Notes: generated by a model from the letters alone, not told the origin. 64,000 nt of DNA from Larix kaempferi (GCA_027924585.1 BSBM01000442.1:8432001-8496000), one strand, 5' to 3'; positions 23,481 to 36,670 are shown, numbered from the stretch's first letter. Numbers and translations: made by a program.

Positions 23481-23639
23481 TTATTTTGATATATGTTTGG
23501 GCTAAACATAAGTAAGAGATATATGAAAACGACTTTTTTGTTTAACTTAGCGTCATGGATTATATTTTACCAAATTTGTTGGATTTGCATTCAAAATGGA
23601 GGAATCTATTTTGTCCAGCTCCTTACTCTTGGCCTTAAT

Positions 23640-24250
23640 CACAGGCAGCTCATTTACATAAATCCACCAAACACAAATGTCTCTCAAGAATTTAAATTTC
23701 GAGAATTTACATAAATCCACCAATAACAAATGTCTCTCAAGAATTTAAATATTAGTGAAGAGAATAAATCTATGTATCTTAAGCATTTAAACATAGAATT
23801 TACATAAATCCACTAATAACAAATGTGTCTCAAGCATTTAAACATTAGTTAAAAAACAAATTAACTTTACTCGCCAACCAAACCCTTTTGTTTTTAAGCT
23901 TGTGTTTAATTAAGCAATCTTTAACCCATTTAGAAAATCCCTTCCTTTTAGTGAAGAGTCAAGAATTTAAACATTAATTATGAGAACAAATCAACATTAC
24001 TTGCTAACCAAACTCCTTTGTTTTTAATCTTGTGTTTCATTAAGCAATCTCCAACCCATTTAGAAAATCTCCTCCTTTGTCCATTGATAGCCACATCTTT
24101 AATATTTTCTCTAACGGATATAGCAACTTTCCTATGATCTCCTCCTTTGCCCATTGATAGCCACATCCTTAATATTTGATCTCCTCCTTTGCCCATTGAT
24201 AGCCACATCCTTAATATTTTCTCTAATAGATATAGCAACTTTCCTTTCAA
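23640..24250. repeat. cluster of short tandem repeats (45-90 bp)
   Basis: ATAAATCCACCAATAACAAA-type units repeat at 23655, 23709 and 23803. AACCAAAC...TTTTGTTTTTAA units occur at 23877 and 24006. GATCTCCTCCTTTGCCCATT units occur at 24068 (variant), 24137 and 24178. The minus-strand frame across 23978-24250 only echoes the repeats. Confidence 0.8.
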
Positions 24251-26604
24251 AACATATTAGAATTTACATGAATATTAAGACGTATTTCTAGCAACTTTCC
24301 TTTAAAAAAAACTTTGCTTTCAAAACATATGAGAATTTACATGATATTTTTTATTTATACATCTTATATTATAGTATTGATATTATTAGTGATTTTCGTT
24401 TTCATGTTATATTTTGATTGAGTTCTTTAATTGTAATTGTTATTTATATAATGTTTATAATAATTTTAAATTTTATTTTAAGAATTAACATTTTTATTTT
24501 TAATGATTTTGTTCATTCTTTTTTAATATTAGTATGTTATAAATTATTCCATTAGATATAAATGATTTACAATATAATATTTAATAAAAAACTTTATAAA
24601 TCAAGTACTAATTTAATATATTCTATATTTAAGATTTCATTCTACATTAACTCATCTTATATTTCCATAATTAGTATAGTGACATGAAATTCACGTATTC
24701 CTCCAACACTAATTGGCATGGCATCATCATGACATAAAGACAATAAAAAATATATATAAGCAATGAGGTAGCAAGGATGAACAAATAATTTAGAAGAAGC
24801 ATATGTATTGCCGTTAAGATCGATTGTAAGCATGTTGGAAAGGTGTGGGCATTGTATGTAATACTCAAGACTCAATGGTTGAGTAATCGATGAAAACATG
24901 TATTAGGTTTTGTTCTTAGTGTGTTAAGTTTTAAGTGGGAATTGAGGTAAATTCTAGTTTAAGCCATGAAATTGAAAAAAAAGGATATAAGATCATTTGT
25001 CTTCAAAGATAAAGACTACTCATATTCCTCACATATAAAAATAGCATTATCCATTTTTACTTTATTTTGAGTGATACATTATTCTCTATTTAAAATGTAA
25101 CATTATTCACTTTTTATTATGAGTGAAAGATTATTTTCTAATTTAACATTATCCATTTTTTAAAGTGAGGGAAAGATTATTCTCTAATTTTAATGTAGTG
25201 CTTGCTTATAAGATTTCATTTTTATTTTATATATGGAAAATAGCCTTGAAACTTGATTAAGTTCACATTAAATCGATTAAAGGTAGAACTCCATTTTTGT
25301 ATTATATGTACTCTATTTGCTAATTGAACGATTGTCTATGTAGTGTGATGCTCATCATTAAGTTAATTCCTTCAATAAATGTTGGGGTTTCCTTTTCTCC
25401 ATATAATCTCTATACTGTTTACTCATATTAATAGTATGTTATTTTTTAGTTGAAAAAAAAGGCCATGTAAAGATTTGTCTCACTAACATTTCAACATTTT
25501 TAGGGTGTATTATTAAATTTTTTCAGATCACATGAAATTAATTTGTAGATTTCTAATCACCATAACTAACATGATATGATTATAGGTCTTATTAATCTAT
25601 TCTATTCGTTATCCCATGTTAATATGTGATTAGCTATCATGTAGAAACTTATATGTGAACTTCAAGTCTCATGGTCACATCTAGGTCCTTGCAATGAATT
25701 TGCTCTATCCTTTATTCCATGATTATATGTGATTACTTATAAGTGAAAAAATTATATGTGTCCACCTCAAGTCGTCCTATCCCACACAGGAAAACCTATT
25801 TGAATTTTATATAAAACAAAAATTATGGTGGATCATTCTAGGAGTGCATTAATAGAATTAATGCAATTGGCACAACACATTTTACAATGCTTAATGAATT
25901 CATACATTGCTTCAGTTCATGTCATGACTACATTATTATTTGTTGTTTTATTCATCACATGAAAAAACCACATTTTTAACGAAAAACTCCTATGCCATTT
26001 ACCATATTTCCATGTTATCTTGAAATGAAACATTGATAGCATAAATAGAACATTTCCAATAGAAAATCTAAGAAAAAGGATGGCCGCAATTATTCCATCA
26101 ATACTTATAATGGACCTCATTAAATGTATTCATGTAAGTTGTGTCATGTGACAAACCATGAATTTTTTTATCATGGCTGCATGAAATCTTGTGCCAAAAA
26201 GTTCAATAATGGAAATGGATGAAGCGGTGACACTGCAAGAATACCTAACAAACACATACTCATGGACTATGATGAATATGTGGGAAGTTACCAAGTATCA
26301 TGCTTTGTTGCCTCTAATGGCCTATAAAAGAAATGACTTTCCATATCTATCTCCATATTATGCAAAGTTATGTTGTTGATTTGTTAATCCATTGTCATCT
26401 TATGAGTATCCCTATTATTATTGACTCTTAACTGCCCTTAATTCCTTTATACTTAGTCTTTAGGAAAGAAGGGTTTTGGACTATCATTTTTTTCAGCTTA
26501 GGAAGAGATCTTTTAAAGAGGAACATGCTAATCAAGGAACTTGGTTTGGAGATTACCAATAGTTGTGGATAGCAATATTAATGAACTAACACTCCCCTTG
26601 ATTT
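24251..26604. other. intergenic, no gene seen
   Basis: AT-rich non-coding sequence. Variants of ACATTATCCATTTTTA repeat near 25045-25160. Short frames at 24657-24899 (minus) and 26191-26379 (plus) have no recognisable motif. Confidence 0.5.
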
Positions 26605-26619
26605 AATAACCACCTTAGA
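26605..26619. repeat. left target-site duplication of truncated LINE
   Basis: AATAACCACCTTAGA, repeated exactly at 27470-27484 on the far side of the inserted LINE fragment (the first A of the right copy merges with the A-tail). Confidence 0.92.
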
Positions 26620-27072
26620 ATTCGGATAGCTCTGGTGATCAGATCCACAAATCCTGTTGGATCCTTTGATGGGGTTGCTCAGATGGGGAAATGTGGAGCG
26701 GGTTGCTACATAAAGCTGGATTCGGAACAGTGGGTAGAATTATATTTTGGCTACAGTATGGGAATTAATACTAGATCTGAGCTTTTAGCATTGTGGGGTA
26801 CTCTCTTTCTGGTGCACTCCTTGGGGATTAATAGAATAGACTTGTTTGGGGACTCCAGTGCGATCATTGATTGGGTTTTATTGAAACATAAGCTATAGGT
26901 TCCTGCCCTCGCAGCCTGGAAAACTAAGATTTTAGCGCTCCTTCGTTGCTTTACTGCTACATCATTCTGTCATGTGGGTAGGGTCTTCAATCAAAAGGAT
27001 GATCAACTATCAAAGAAGGGGCTAGCTTTGGATGCGGGCAGTGCTGTTATGAGGCAGTTTTTTCGTAATTAG
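26620..27072 (+). pseudogene. RNase H domain of LINE ORF2, truncated, one stop
   Basis: The frame is open from the insertion point. It shows the plant L1 RNase H order: SFDG, NTRSELLAL, LFGDSSAI and, after an in-frame TAG at 26896-26898, HVGRVFNQKDDQLSKKGL, ending TAG at 27070-27072. The acidic active-site positions (D, E, D, D) are all present, so decay is slight apart from the stop. Endonuclease and RT are missing through 5' truncation, so the copy was never mobile. The enzyme would remove RNA from the RNA:DNA hybrid during LINE integration. Confidence 0.9.
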
Positions 27073-27469
27073 TTGGTGGAGGAAAAGTTGTTCTACATTT
27101 ACTGATCGCTGCTTCCTTTTTTGTATTTTTGTTTCTAATTGTCAATGCTTATCGAGATAATGAATGATGGCATTAGAATTCTTGTGAACTGAATTCTGTA
27201 GATATCAGAAAATTCAGTGGACAATTTGAATGTTTAGTTTTAAATGTAGGCAGAATAACTGCTCTCTTATCTGTATAGCTTATTTTAGTAGCTAGTTTAC
27301 TTTTTGGAGAAAATTCTAGACTTCTCACCTATATGGTATTTTAGCCAGTTGCTAGTATGTTCAATTGAGGACCAGTTTGAATGTAATTGTCTTTAAGACT
27401 AGAGACATTGTGAAGTTTCTTTGATTCACTTATGAATAGCAGGAAACTCTTTTTTCTTTTGGAAAAAAA
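26620..27469 (+). mobile_element. 5'-truncated L1 LINE insertion with intact target duplication
   Basis: About 850 bp bounded by 15-bp direct repeats. It starts directly in the RNase H reading frame, continues into a T-rich 3' UTR of about 390 bp and ends TTTTGG followed by an A-run (27463-27470). These are the hallmarks of target-primed reverse transcription that stopped early. Its RNase H is related to, but clearly different from, that of the LINE at 1-7131, so it is a second L1 family or an old relative. Confidence 0.92.
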
Positions 27470-27484
27470 AATAACCACCTTAGA

Positions 27485-29383
27485 CACCTTGTTGTTTTCC
27501 TTTCCACCAAAATCACTAAGTGCATGTATGTTGTTATTTATTTAGGTTTGGTTTTAGAATTAATTCATTTATATCTAATGCTTGATTAATGGGTTTTAGT
27601 TGTTTCAAGGAGCAAGTAAGGTACTGGATGCTTTCTTATGTGCAAGTAGGAAGTGAACCCCTTGAAGTGAATTTTGCTTCTCTTGTTGCCACTCAAGTAA
27701 ACAAAATAGAGGGAAACCACTTTGGGAACTTATCCAAGGTTGCATCATTTCGTCTTATTCCTTCTAATTCAAGGAAAATATTCATTTATTGCTACTGAAA
27801 TGTTATGTATACATTAGGAATATTACATATATAAGGTGTTCCATAAAGTATCAACCTCCTTTGATTGATTTCCCTGTGCTAATAACTTGATTTCCCTTCT
27901 CCTTGTGTATACCTTTGGTGATTCTTTAGCTTCTTTTGAGTGTGCCATGTTGTAGAACACGGCTTTATTGTTCTACAAGATGCTCTATTGATCCTTTGAC
28001 GATCTAGAGTCAATTTGTGTGTGTGTGTGTGTTCTTAGAAAATAACTTATTTGATGTGATCTCCTTAATAATAACCTTCTTTTCTTGAGTGGTATTAGTT
28101 CCAGTGAGTCTCTTTGGCTTTGTCCAATTGTTCTTTGCCTTTGCTATTCTGTTCTAGAACAATCATGTTTGTCTTATAGTGTAGAAGTCAAACATCTTAA
28201 GCTTATTTTGATTGAGGTGATAAATCCATGTGTGAATTTGGTAGCTTACCTCAATTATTTTTCCATCACTTTGAGTTTAATGTTCCAGTGGTTCAATTCT
28301 TCGATGTAATGCTTTACCATTTGATTGGCGTAATTTTGTAGGCATTGCCATTGTAGTTATTAGGAAGAACCATGTCCTTGATATTGATGATCTTGTCATA
28401 ATTCATGGCTTGAGTGGAGTAGAATGTGTAATTGCACTCAGATAAGGTCTCATACCATAATACTTTTTTATGCAAAATCCTAGCATTGCGAAATGAACAT
28501 TGTTTTCATCTATGTAATGTTGTACTTCATAATATAAATCAAATTACCTCAACAAGTATTGAAGTTATAGAGTCTCCATCTAATCATTAAAGGGGATATT
28601 TTCTACCTTTGTCTCCACTCTAAGAGAATATCCCAAATTTGGTGATAAAGAGGGAGTGTTGATCAATTTTGGATTAGAATGGGTTCTGGTGCTTCTTAGG
28701 TAGATACTTTTATGCAATGATACAAGAGTATCTACTTTGTTAAAATTTGTATTGTTTGAATAATATGGATCATTTTCCATCCAATTTGACTCTTCATTTC
28801 TTTGTCCCCGAAAGATAGAAAACATGTTTGCATAAGTTGCTTTGGATTGGAATTGATAATCATCTTCCTCCAACTCTCCAATTTTGTTATACATATATCT
28901 TTCCATCTGTTTTGTTTGAAGTTGTGTACTTACCATAAATTTTGCAATTGCATGCAAAACAATTATATGATACTAATTTGATCCATCGAGGAGTGTGCTG
29001 GAAAGATTAATGCAACCACAATAAAAGATATATTGTTTATTTTAATTCATACATGGTATTTAAATTTATGTGATGACTAAGTAACTTAGTGTACTTTGGT
29101 CAATTAGTCTAGATTGGGTGGTTAGAGAGGCCCAAAAATGTTATCCTCCCCATCCATGTTTTAATCATACTTGTAACAAGTTTCACTCTTCATGAGCCAA
29201 TTGTTGTTGAGGCTGTGAGACATGAGGAATATATTACCCTTGATTAAACATTGGAGGCTTGGGTACTTGGTTACATGTAAGAAGAAAAAATAAATTAGTG
29301 TAACTAGACAAAACATCACACAAATATCATCATGATTGATTAGGCAACAAATCAACTTAGAATTTTATCTACATAGCAATAAC
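27485..29383. other. intergenic, no recognised gene
   Basis: Less AT-rich than neighbouring spacer, with a (TG)8 microsatellite at 28016-28032. A 125-codon minus-strand frame (28580-28957) has no family I recognise. It may be a relic of a transposon protein, because the whole stretch 27590-28960 has coding-like composition on both strands, but I cannot support a call. Confidence 0.4.
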
Positions 29384-29518
29384 ACTAAGAAATATGAACT
29401 ACATGAAACTTCAACAACTAAGTGATATGGGTAACCAACTAGGCATTTGTATTACTAAGAAATCTGAACTACATGAAACTTCAACAACTAAGTGATATGG
29501 GTAACTAACTAGGAATTT
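29384..29518. repeat. two-copy tandem repeat, ~67-73 bp
   Basis: TGAACTACATGAAACTTCAA occurs at about 29395 and 29466, each followed by CAACTAAGTGATATGGGTAA. Confidence 0.9.
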
Positions 29519-29976
29519 GATTTATAGTCTCTTTTGAAATGTATATAAATAATATAGCTTAATAAGGGAAGACCAAGTATATGCCAATGATTGCTCAAAT
29601 TCTTTATATTAAATTGATTTGCATAATTTGGAATAATAAGGGACACATGCATCATAAGATGATTCTCTATCATTATCCCTATTCCATATGCTAATCCATT
29701 AAGTTGTTCAATCATGTTAACACATTGTGTAATGGTCTATTGTGTCATTTGCAACAAGGTTAGCTTGTCAAATTGCATGGCAATTATTAACATTACAAAA
29801 TTTCTATCTTACACAACCAAGAAGTAATGTTGAACTATGTAGCAAGAAGTTTACTACATTTGTAATAAGCTATTTACCATTTTGATAAACACTAAGGTTG
29901 ACCACTATATAATGTACAACCTTCACTAATTTTATTGAATTAGTCCACATTTCTAATAAAGAGCTACTTATGTACA
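29519..29976. other. intergenic, no gene seen
   Basis: AT-rich non-coding sequence with nothing supportable. Confidence 0.5.
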
Positions 29977-32060
29977 ACCATACTATGGAAAAATTCAATC
30001 AAAATTCACATATACTTGGTCTATTCATAAATTTTCTAATGATAAATTCCAATCGAAGTTCACCCAAAGAGTCCATTCATAAAATCCTATGGTAAATATT
30101 TTACGACATCTTCCAAGACTATCAATGCTACTAAAGTAAACTTTCACACCTTATTTTAAATGAAAATATATCTATAAAAAATGAAAGTTCAATGAGTAAT
30201 TCAAGCAATTGGTGACACAATTACTTCTTAGTATATATAGAATTTTGGTTTAGTAAATGGTTAAGAGAAATATTTACCTAATAAATGACTACTTGTGTTC
30301 ATGAGTTAGACTTTTGAGAGTTGGAAATATAAGTTATATAAACAACCCCTCTTTCTTCTTTGATATGTTAGACATGTTTTTTTATTAATAAGAGTTAGAT
30401 ATGAAAGTTGTATCAATACCTATATTTCTTTTTTCCTAAGTATATGGAGATTAATAGTACATATTATCCTTTTTAAATAAAGGGTACAATCTTTTGAAGA
30501 ATCTAATCTACATATAGATATATAGAAGTACAATTTTGATTACTGTTAAGATATTTATAAATACTTTATATTAATTTTTTTTGAAGAATCTAAATGTACA
30601 TATGAATATATAGAAGTACAATTTTGATTATTATTAAAATATTTGTAAATACTTTGTATTAGTTTTTTTTGTTATGTAAATATGATATTTATAATATTAT
30701 TATATATGTGTAAATATAGAATCTCTAATTTTTATAATAACTTTTAAATTAAAGTATATATCAAATCACTCTCTTTCATAAAAATACTTTTATTTGGTTA
30801 CTACTTATGTTTATGTTTGACTAACAAATATTATTATTATTATTTATTATGAATATCATAATTTTCAAGTCAATATATGATAATGTAAGCATTACACTTG
30901 GGTATTATCTTCTCTACCAAAATTTTAATCATACAAGTTAAATTCATAATGACATAATAAATATATTGCTGTCACTTCCGTTATTTAATATCCAACCATA
31001 CTATGAAAAATTTCAATCAAAATTCACATATACTTGGTCTATTCATAAATTTTCTAATGATAAATTTCAATCGAAGTTCACCTAAACCTAGTCCATTCAT
31101 AAAATCCTATGGTAAGGATTTTACGGCAACTTCCAAGACTATCAATGCTACTAAAGTAAACTTTCACACCTTATTTTAAATGAAAATATATCTATAAAAA
31201 ATGAAAGTTCAATGAGTAATTCAAGCAATTGGTGACACAATTACTTCTTAGTATATATAGAATTTTGGTTTAGTAAATGGTTAAGAGAAATATTTACCTA
31301 ATAAATGACTACTTGTATTCATGAGTTAGACTCTTGAGAGTTGAGTTAGACTCTTAAGAGTTGGACATATAAGTTATATAAACAACCCCTCTTCTTTCTT
31401 TGATATGTTAGACATGTTTTTTTATTAATAAGAGTTAGATATGAAAGTTTTTTTTTCAACCGAGTTAGATATGAAAGTTGTATAAATACCTATATTTCTT
31501 TTTTCCTAAGTATATGGAGATTAATAGTACATATTATCCTTTTTAAATAAAGGGTAAAATCTTTTGAAGAATCTAATGTACATATAGATATATAGAAGTA
31601 CAATTTTGATTATTGTTAAGATATTTATAAATACTTTATATTAATTTTTTTGAAGAATCTAAATGTACATATGAATATATAGAAGTACAATTTTGATTAT
31701 TGTTAAAATATTTATAAATACTTTGTATTAGTTTTTTTTATTATGTAAATATGATATTTATAATATTATTATATATGTGTAAATATAGAGTCTCTAATTT
31801 TTATAATAACTTTTAAATTAAAGTATATATCAAATCACTCTTTCATTAAAATATTTTTATTTGGTTACTACTTATGTTTATGTTTGACTAACAAATATTA
31901 TTACTATTATTTATTATGAATATCATAATTTTCAAGTCAATATATGATAATGTAAGCATTACACTTGGGTATTATCTTCTCTACCAAAATTTTAATCATA
32001 CAAGTTAAATTCATAATGACATAATAAATATATTGCTGTCACTTCCTTTATTTAATATCC
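29977..32060 (+). repeat. recent ~1-kb tandem duplication
   Basis: Unit 1 (29977-30992) and unit 2 (30993 to about 32060) are nearly identical from CAACCATACTATG to TATTGCTGTCACTTCC. Differences are scattered substitutions plus two short insertions in unit 2: a 21-bp doublet of GAGTTAGACTCTTGAGAGTT near 31325-31360 and about 30 bp near 31446-31475. Each unit itself holds a ~100-bp internal doublet (GAAGAATCTAA...TATAGAAGTACAATTTTGAT). Non-coding. Confidence 0.93.
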
Positions 32061-32064
32061 ATGC

Positions 32065-32195
32065 TTAACATAAAAATAAATTATTATAATATCTAAAGCC
32101 AACCAAACAAATCTAAAAAACTTTTAACTCATAAATTATTATAATATCTCAAGCCAACCAAACAAATCTAAAAAGACTTTTAACTCACTAAAATT
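32065..32195. repeat. two-copy tandem repeat, ~60 bp
   Basis: TAAATTATTATAATATCT, then AAGCCAACCAAACAAATCTA, occurs twice in a row near 32078 and 32133. Confidence 0.85.
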
Positions 32196-32452
32196 TATTA
32201 TAAGAAGATGAATATTTATCCTTTTACATTATTACTAATTATTTACAAAATCCATGTATTACATCCAAAGATAGACCGACACATAAGAAGATCATAAATA
32301 CGTGTGAGTACCTTTACTTGAATATGCAAAGATACATCATGAGTAATAATCATTCAGAAAATCCATGTAGTTACATATAAATATAGTGCAACACATGCGT
32401 ATCGTGTACTCAAAATATGCATCTATATTTTATATGATGATTAAATGATTTG

Positions 32453-34700
32453 TCTTGGTGTGGGATTACTAGGACCTTCTATTAATAAATCATGTGATCA
32501 TAGGTTAACCACTGAAACTTTACAATATAATAATTCAACGATTAACGATTAATAAATCATGTGATCATAGGTTAACCACTGAAACTTTATAATAATAATT
32601 CAACGAGATCATTAGATGGTTGTAAGCTTCATGTTGATAAGATAGCTTTGAGAACATAGATTTATCATTAAAAATATCATCTAATAATAATACATCTTAT
32701 TCTTTTCTTCTAAAAGCACTTAGAAATTTTTGATAAAATGAATAACCTAAAAAAAATATTAATTATGTAGATAATATAATTTTAGTTAATAATTATAATA
32801 AGATGATTATGAAAATATTAAATAAGTTTTTACTACAATGTCCTTTAGCCTTCTTAAAATACCTCTCAAAAACCTTCATCCAAACTATTTTGAACTAAAA
32901 AAGAAAATGAAGATTTTTATGAACAAGTGCATGAACCATTGAAGTTGAGAAGTTTATGACAAAAATGTTATTAAAGATCGACAATCTCCCCAAAAATGAA
33001 AATGACAATAACAAAGGACTAGAGCAAGTTATGGTAACTTAGTCATAACTCCTAACTATAGCAACGGGGCCACTACAATCTCCCACTAATAATCCATGTG
33101 ACCATAGGCTAGCCACTAAAAGTTTACAATCATTACTCAAGAAGATCACAAGATGTCACTCTAAGAGTAAGACCACTAAGATAATGTTGAAAGCACAATT
33201 CGATCACTAAAAGTCTCTACAAGTCATCATGCACGCATTTGATCAAGTAAATATTACATCCCAACATATTGCTTTAATTTGCACATAGAAAGATGTGGTA
33301 AACATATATCCAAATAAACATTATAATAATCCCCTTCCCTTAGTATTTAGTTATGTAAGGAATACAATATTGACTAATAATTACAATAATATGACCATAA
33401 CACTTTGCAACTAAGTTTTGAACAAAGAGCCTTTCTTTAGATTCATAGCCTTTTAAGAAAGCCCCACAAAAAACACTCACAAATATTTTTGAATCAACAA
33501 ACCAAATAAAAATTTCCAAAAACAATTCTATTCATAACTAACCATCAAAGTTAGGAATTTTAATCCTAGAATGTTGTAAAAGAACAATCTCCAAGAAAGC
33601 ACAATCCCAATTACAAAGGATGACATGTTAAGGTAACTTAATTATGGCCCATAATCTTAGGTGTGGGACTAGAGAAAATTTTAGGGGCAAAATTTAGTCC
33701 ATGGGCTAATTTTTGAGGTTTTTTTCCCAAAAAATATTCATCATTTTCCATTTTTTTTCCAATATGATTCGCCCAAATTCCATAGAATTAATTTTTTTTA
33801 CTCTAAAAATCGTCAAAATTGTCCAAAAACTATATAAAACACTTAGAAATTTGAAAATATTTTTTTAAAAATATTGCTGAACATTTTAGGGTTGGAAATT
33901 TATTATTAGTAAGATTCAAGGTTTCTACACTTTAAGAAAATTATGGATCCTTGAAACATTCCCTATGTGAGACCAATAAGGTCCTACACTAAAAATATTG
34001 TTAAATGTTTACAATCATAACTCAATGGAATCATAAGATGCCCTTTAAAAGGTCACACCACTAAGATAGCCTTGAGAGCATAAGTCGATCACTAAGGTGT
34101 CAAGAAATAATCATGCATGTATTTGATCAAGCAAATGTTACATCCCATCATCTTGCCTTATTACGCACTTGGGAAATATATGGTAAAAATAACATTATCT
34201 AAACATGCTATGATTTGAACCTTTTCTGGTCATATTTTTCTAATAATTTTCGTCCTAAATACAACCAAAATTTAGTGTAGTTGTCGGGATTGCAGATATT
34301 AGTTGTTGAGATTGCACTATTTAGGTGCAATAGAGGTATTTGAGGGGTCTGAATCCATTGACATTTATGCATTAAAAAATGCAACTTAAGCAATGAACAA
34401 TTGCAATTTAACCAAGGATTGGATAGCAAGATTTCGACGATGATAGCAAAAAAAGATCCAAATTGTATAAAGTTTAGATTAGTCCATAAAAATATGTCTA
34501 GATAAGTATTATTATAACCCTTTATGCATTTTTTTGAACCAACAAGAAAATAACGCTTTCCATAAAATGAGGTCATGCATCAATTATCAAGGGAATTTAA
34601 TTCCAAAATATTGTCGAGAACAATATTTAAGAAAATTCAACAATCACAAATGAGAATGTGTTTGAAACTAAAAGTGATCCGATGAAGATGCTATTAAGGA
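32453..34700 (+). repeat. old three-copy array of a ~600-bp unit
   Basis: Three diverged units start near 32453, 33055 and 33966. Shared landmarks are ATGTGATCATAGGTTAACCA / ATGTGACCATAGGCTAGCCA, ACTCAA(G)...ATCA(C)AAGATG, ACCACTAAGATA, GATCACTAA, CATGCA(C/T)G(C/T)ATTTGATCAAG and ATTACATCCCA. The first also contains a fresh 63-bp doublet (AATAAATCATGTGATCATAG at 32484 and 32547). A MITE sits between units 2 and 3. No coding. Confidence 0.7.
33672..33965 (-). mobile_element. MITE copy 2 (294 bp) with 10-bp target duplication
   Basis: Opens GAGAAAATTTTAGGGGC and closes GGATCC...CATTCCCTA. It is flanked by TGTGGGACTA (33662-33671) and TGTGAGACCA (33966-33975), 8 of 10 identical. The first unit of the surrounding array has TGTGGGATTA without an insertion at the same place (about 32459), a second paralogous empty site. 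No ORF. Confidence 0.78.
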
Positions 34701-36045
34701 AATAGTATTGAAAATCAACATAAATACTCAACAATCAAAAGACTTAAATTTGTGTTTTTTGGATAAACCAGATAAAATCTTAACAAATTCTCCAAACATC
34801 ACATGTAACACAATTATCTTCCCTTTAACAATACATCCCCGTACCATATCTCTTCCAACTTAAACTCATAGTTCCAAAATAATTGCAATCTACTCAATTA
34901 ATATGGTAAGTTTTCCATATTCCAAATGCCATAACTCTAAGGAAACCTCCTATATCTTTTAAATCCTATATTCATAAAATGAGTAAAAACCCTTCACAAT
35001 TATTAAAAACCCTTAACTAATAGCAATTTGATAACTAGAATTAGACTAACATCATATTTTGTATTGTGTCAATAGAATATTATATTTATTCTAACATCAT
35101 ATTTTGATCATTCCATTTGACTTAACGGTGTCAACAGAATATTATATTTAGAATCCTTTATGATATGTTGACACAGTCTTCTTTTGCAATAGAGTATATT
35201 TAAAGTCCTTACTTTGATGTGGACAAAGTTAACGTCAAGGACCATTCATAATATTTAAAAATAGAACAAGAGATTACATGATTGAATTCCCATGACTTGG
35301 CTGATCTTATTCTACGTTACGTGAGAAAAATCATTTTTATTATTTATTTAATTATTTAACAATATGAATGAAGGTTATTTATGAAGGAAATGATATAATA
35401 CATCAATTTAAAACAGTTTCGTATAAATATTGTTGAGAATAATGATCGTGGACTAGGTGGTTACAGTTTTGTTAACCCCGAACGCTATGGCATCCATTTT
35501 TTACTGGGTTGCCATGTCAATGTTTTACTTATATATGAAACTTACATGGTCAATGTTTTACTTATTTATATCAAATTTATGTGTAAAAGTCAAAATTCTA
35601 CTTAAGTTAATGTTATTTTTTTTATATATATAATCATAATTCTCTTTTACTTATAATAATATTTTTTTTATAAGATTTTATTATTACTTAGTTTATAAAA
35701 AGTGTATCTTATTTGGAGGATGCTAAATCCTAAATTCTTCTTGAGTAAACAACTTTTCCTAATAACTAAATTTGATGTTTTACTTTATCTTAATAATTTT
35801 TTGTATGACATTCAAAAATAAATAAACAACTTTTCCTAACAATTAAATTTAAATTTGATGTTTCGCTCTACCTTAATAATTTTTTGTATGACATTAAAAA
35901 ATAAATATTATTTTTTATTTGATATTTAAATTCTTGTTTTAAAATTGGAAATATTTTATTACAATAATAATTTTACAATTGAGTTTTTTTTAGTTATTTT
36001 GGAATTCTATATCCATTATTTAATTTCAAATTTATTGAAATATAT
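34701..36045. other. intergenic, no gene seen
   Basis: AT-rich. CTAACATCATATTTTG is doubled near 35045 and 35090. A ~110-bp imperfect doublet at 35745-35915 shares CAACTTTTCCTAA and TTAATAATTTTTTGTATGACA. No supportable gene. Confidence 0.5.
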
Positions 36046-36050
36046 GTTAA

Positions 36051-36658
36051 TGTTGATGTATATGTAACTTCGGAATGTATTTCATCAGTATATTATATAT
36101 ATATTTATTGTACCCTTATAAGAGATGTGTTATTCCTCTATAAGGAAGTGTCGTCATGTGGATTGACAAGTGTCGCAAGTGTGTGTACTTGCCGATGGGT
36201 TATTAGACTACCTTATGGGGTCGGCCCTAATTAATATATAATATAATGTGGATGTACTCAAGTAGACAAGTCGGCCCCAGTAGGTCACTGGGCAAAAAGG
36301 TGAGTATAAATAGAGATAGGAGATCTCTATTTTACTCACTCGGAAAAGCATCTATCTCTCTCTCTGAAAAGTAGCGCACTAGTGAGGAGGAGGAGGATCA
36401 TCTGCTAGGAGACTATCTCAGTGTTATTTGGTTGTATTTTGGTTGAGCCATTGCTCTCTCTATCTCTGAGGAAGTTGTGGGGTTTTTCACCTTAGGGTTT
36501 TCCCCACGGAAACTCTGTGTCTCTTGTCTCTATGCTTTTGATTCTTGTGATGCTTGTGATGCTTGTCATATTATGATTGTCATGCATTGATATACTGTAG
36601 ATGTTATTCTCTCAGCAAAGATCCTATAGTATTGTGATTTAATACTGAAAATTTAACA
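36051..36658 (+). repeat. copia 5' LTR (608 bp)
   Basis: Differs from the 3' LTR at five places (for example T at 36209 versus C; CCCCAG versus CCCTAG; GCGCAC versus GTGCAC; CCACGG versus CCACAG), four transitions and one transversion, no indels: about 0.8 per cent. The LTR holds the promoter and, by family knowledge, the polyadenylation site. Confidence 0.97.
36305..36313 (+). promoter_or_regulatory. TATA box in copia 5' LTR
   Basis: TATAAATAG, 254 bases into the LTR, followed by a CT-rich start region (CTATTTTACTCACTCGG). The same box occurs in the 3' LTR near 42699, where it could drive flanking DNA. Confidence 0.75.
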
Positions 36659-36670
36659 TGGTATCAGAGC
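36659..36670 (+). other. primer-binding site, tRNA-iMet type
   Basis: TGGTATCAGAGC directly follows the LTR and is complementary to the 3' end of plant initiator methionine tRNA, the usual primer for copia minus-strand synthesis. Confidence 0.95.

Noticed and set aside
26191-26379. 62-codon + strand frame
   Set aside because: Short, in AT-rich spacer, no motif.
28580-28957. 125-codon frame on the minus strand
   Set aside because: No recognisable domain, no start context, no conserved partner in the window; could be a relic but cannot be supported.
34208-34576. 122-codon minus-strand frame
   Set aside because: Lies in the third unit of a diverged tandem array; the frame is not kept in the other units.
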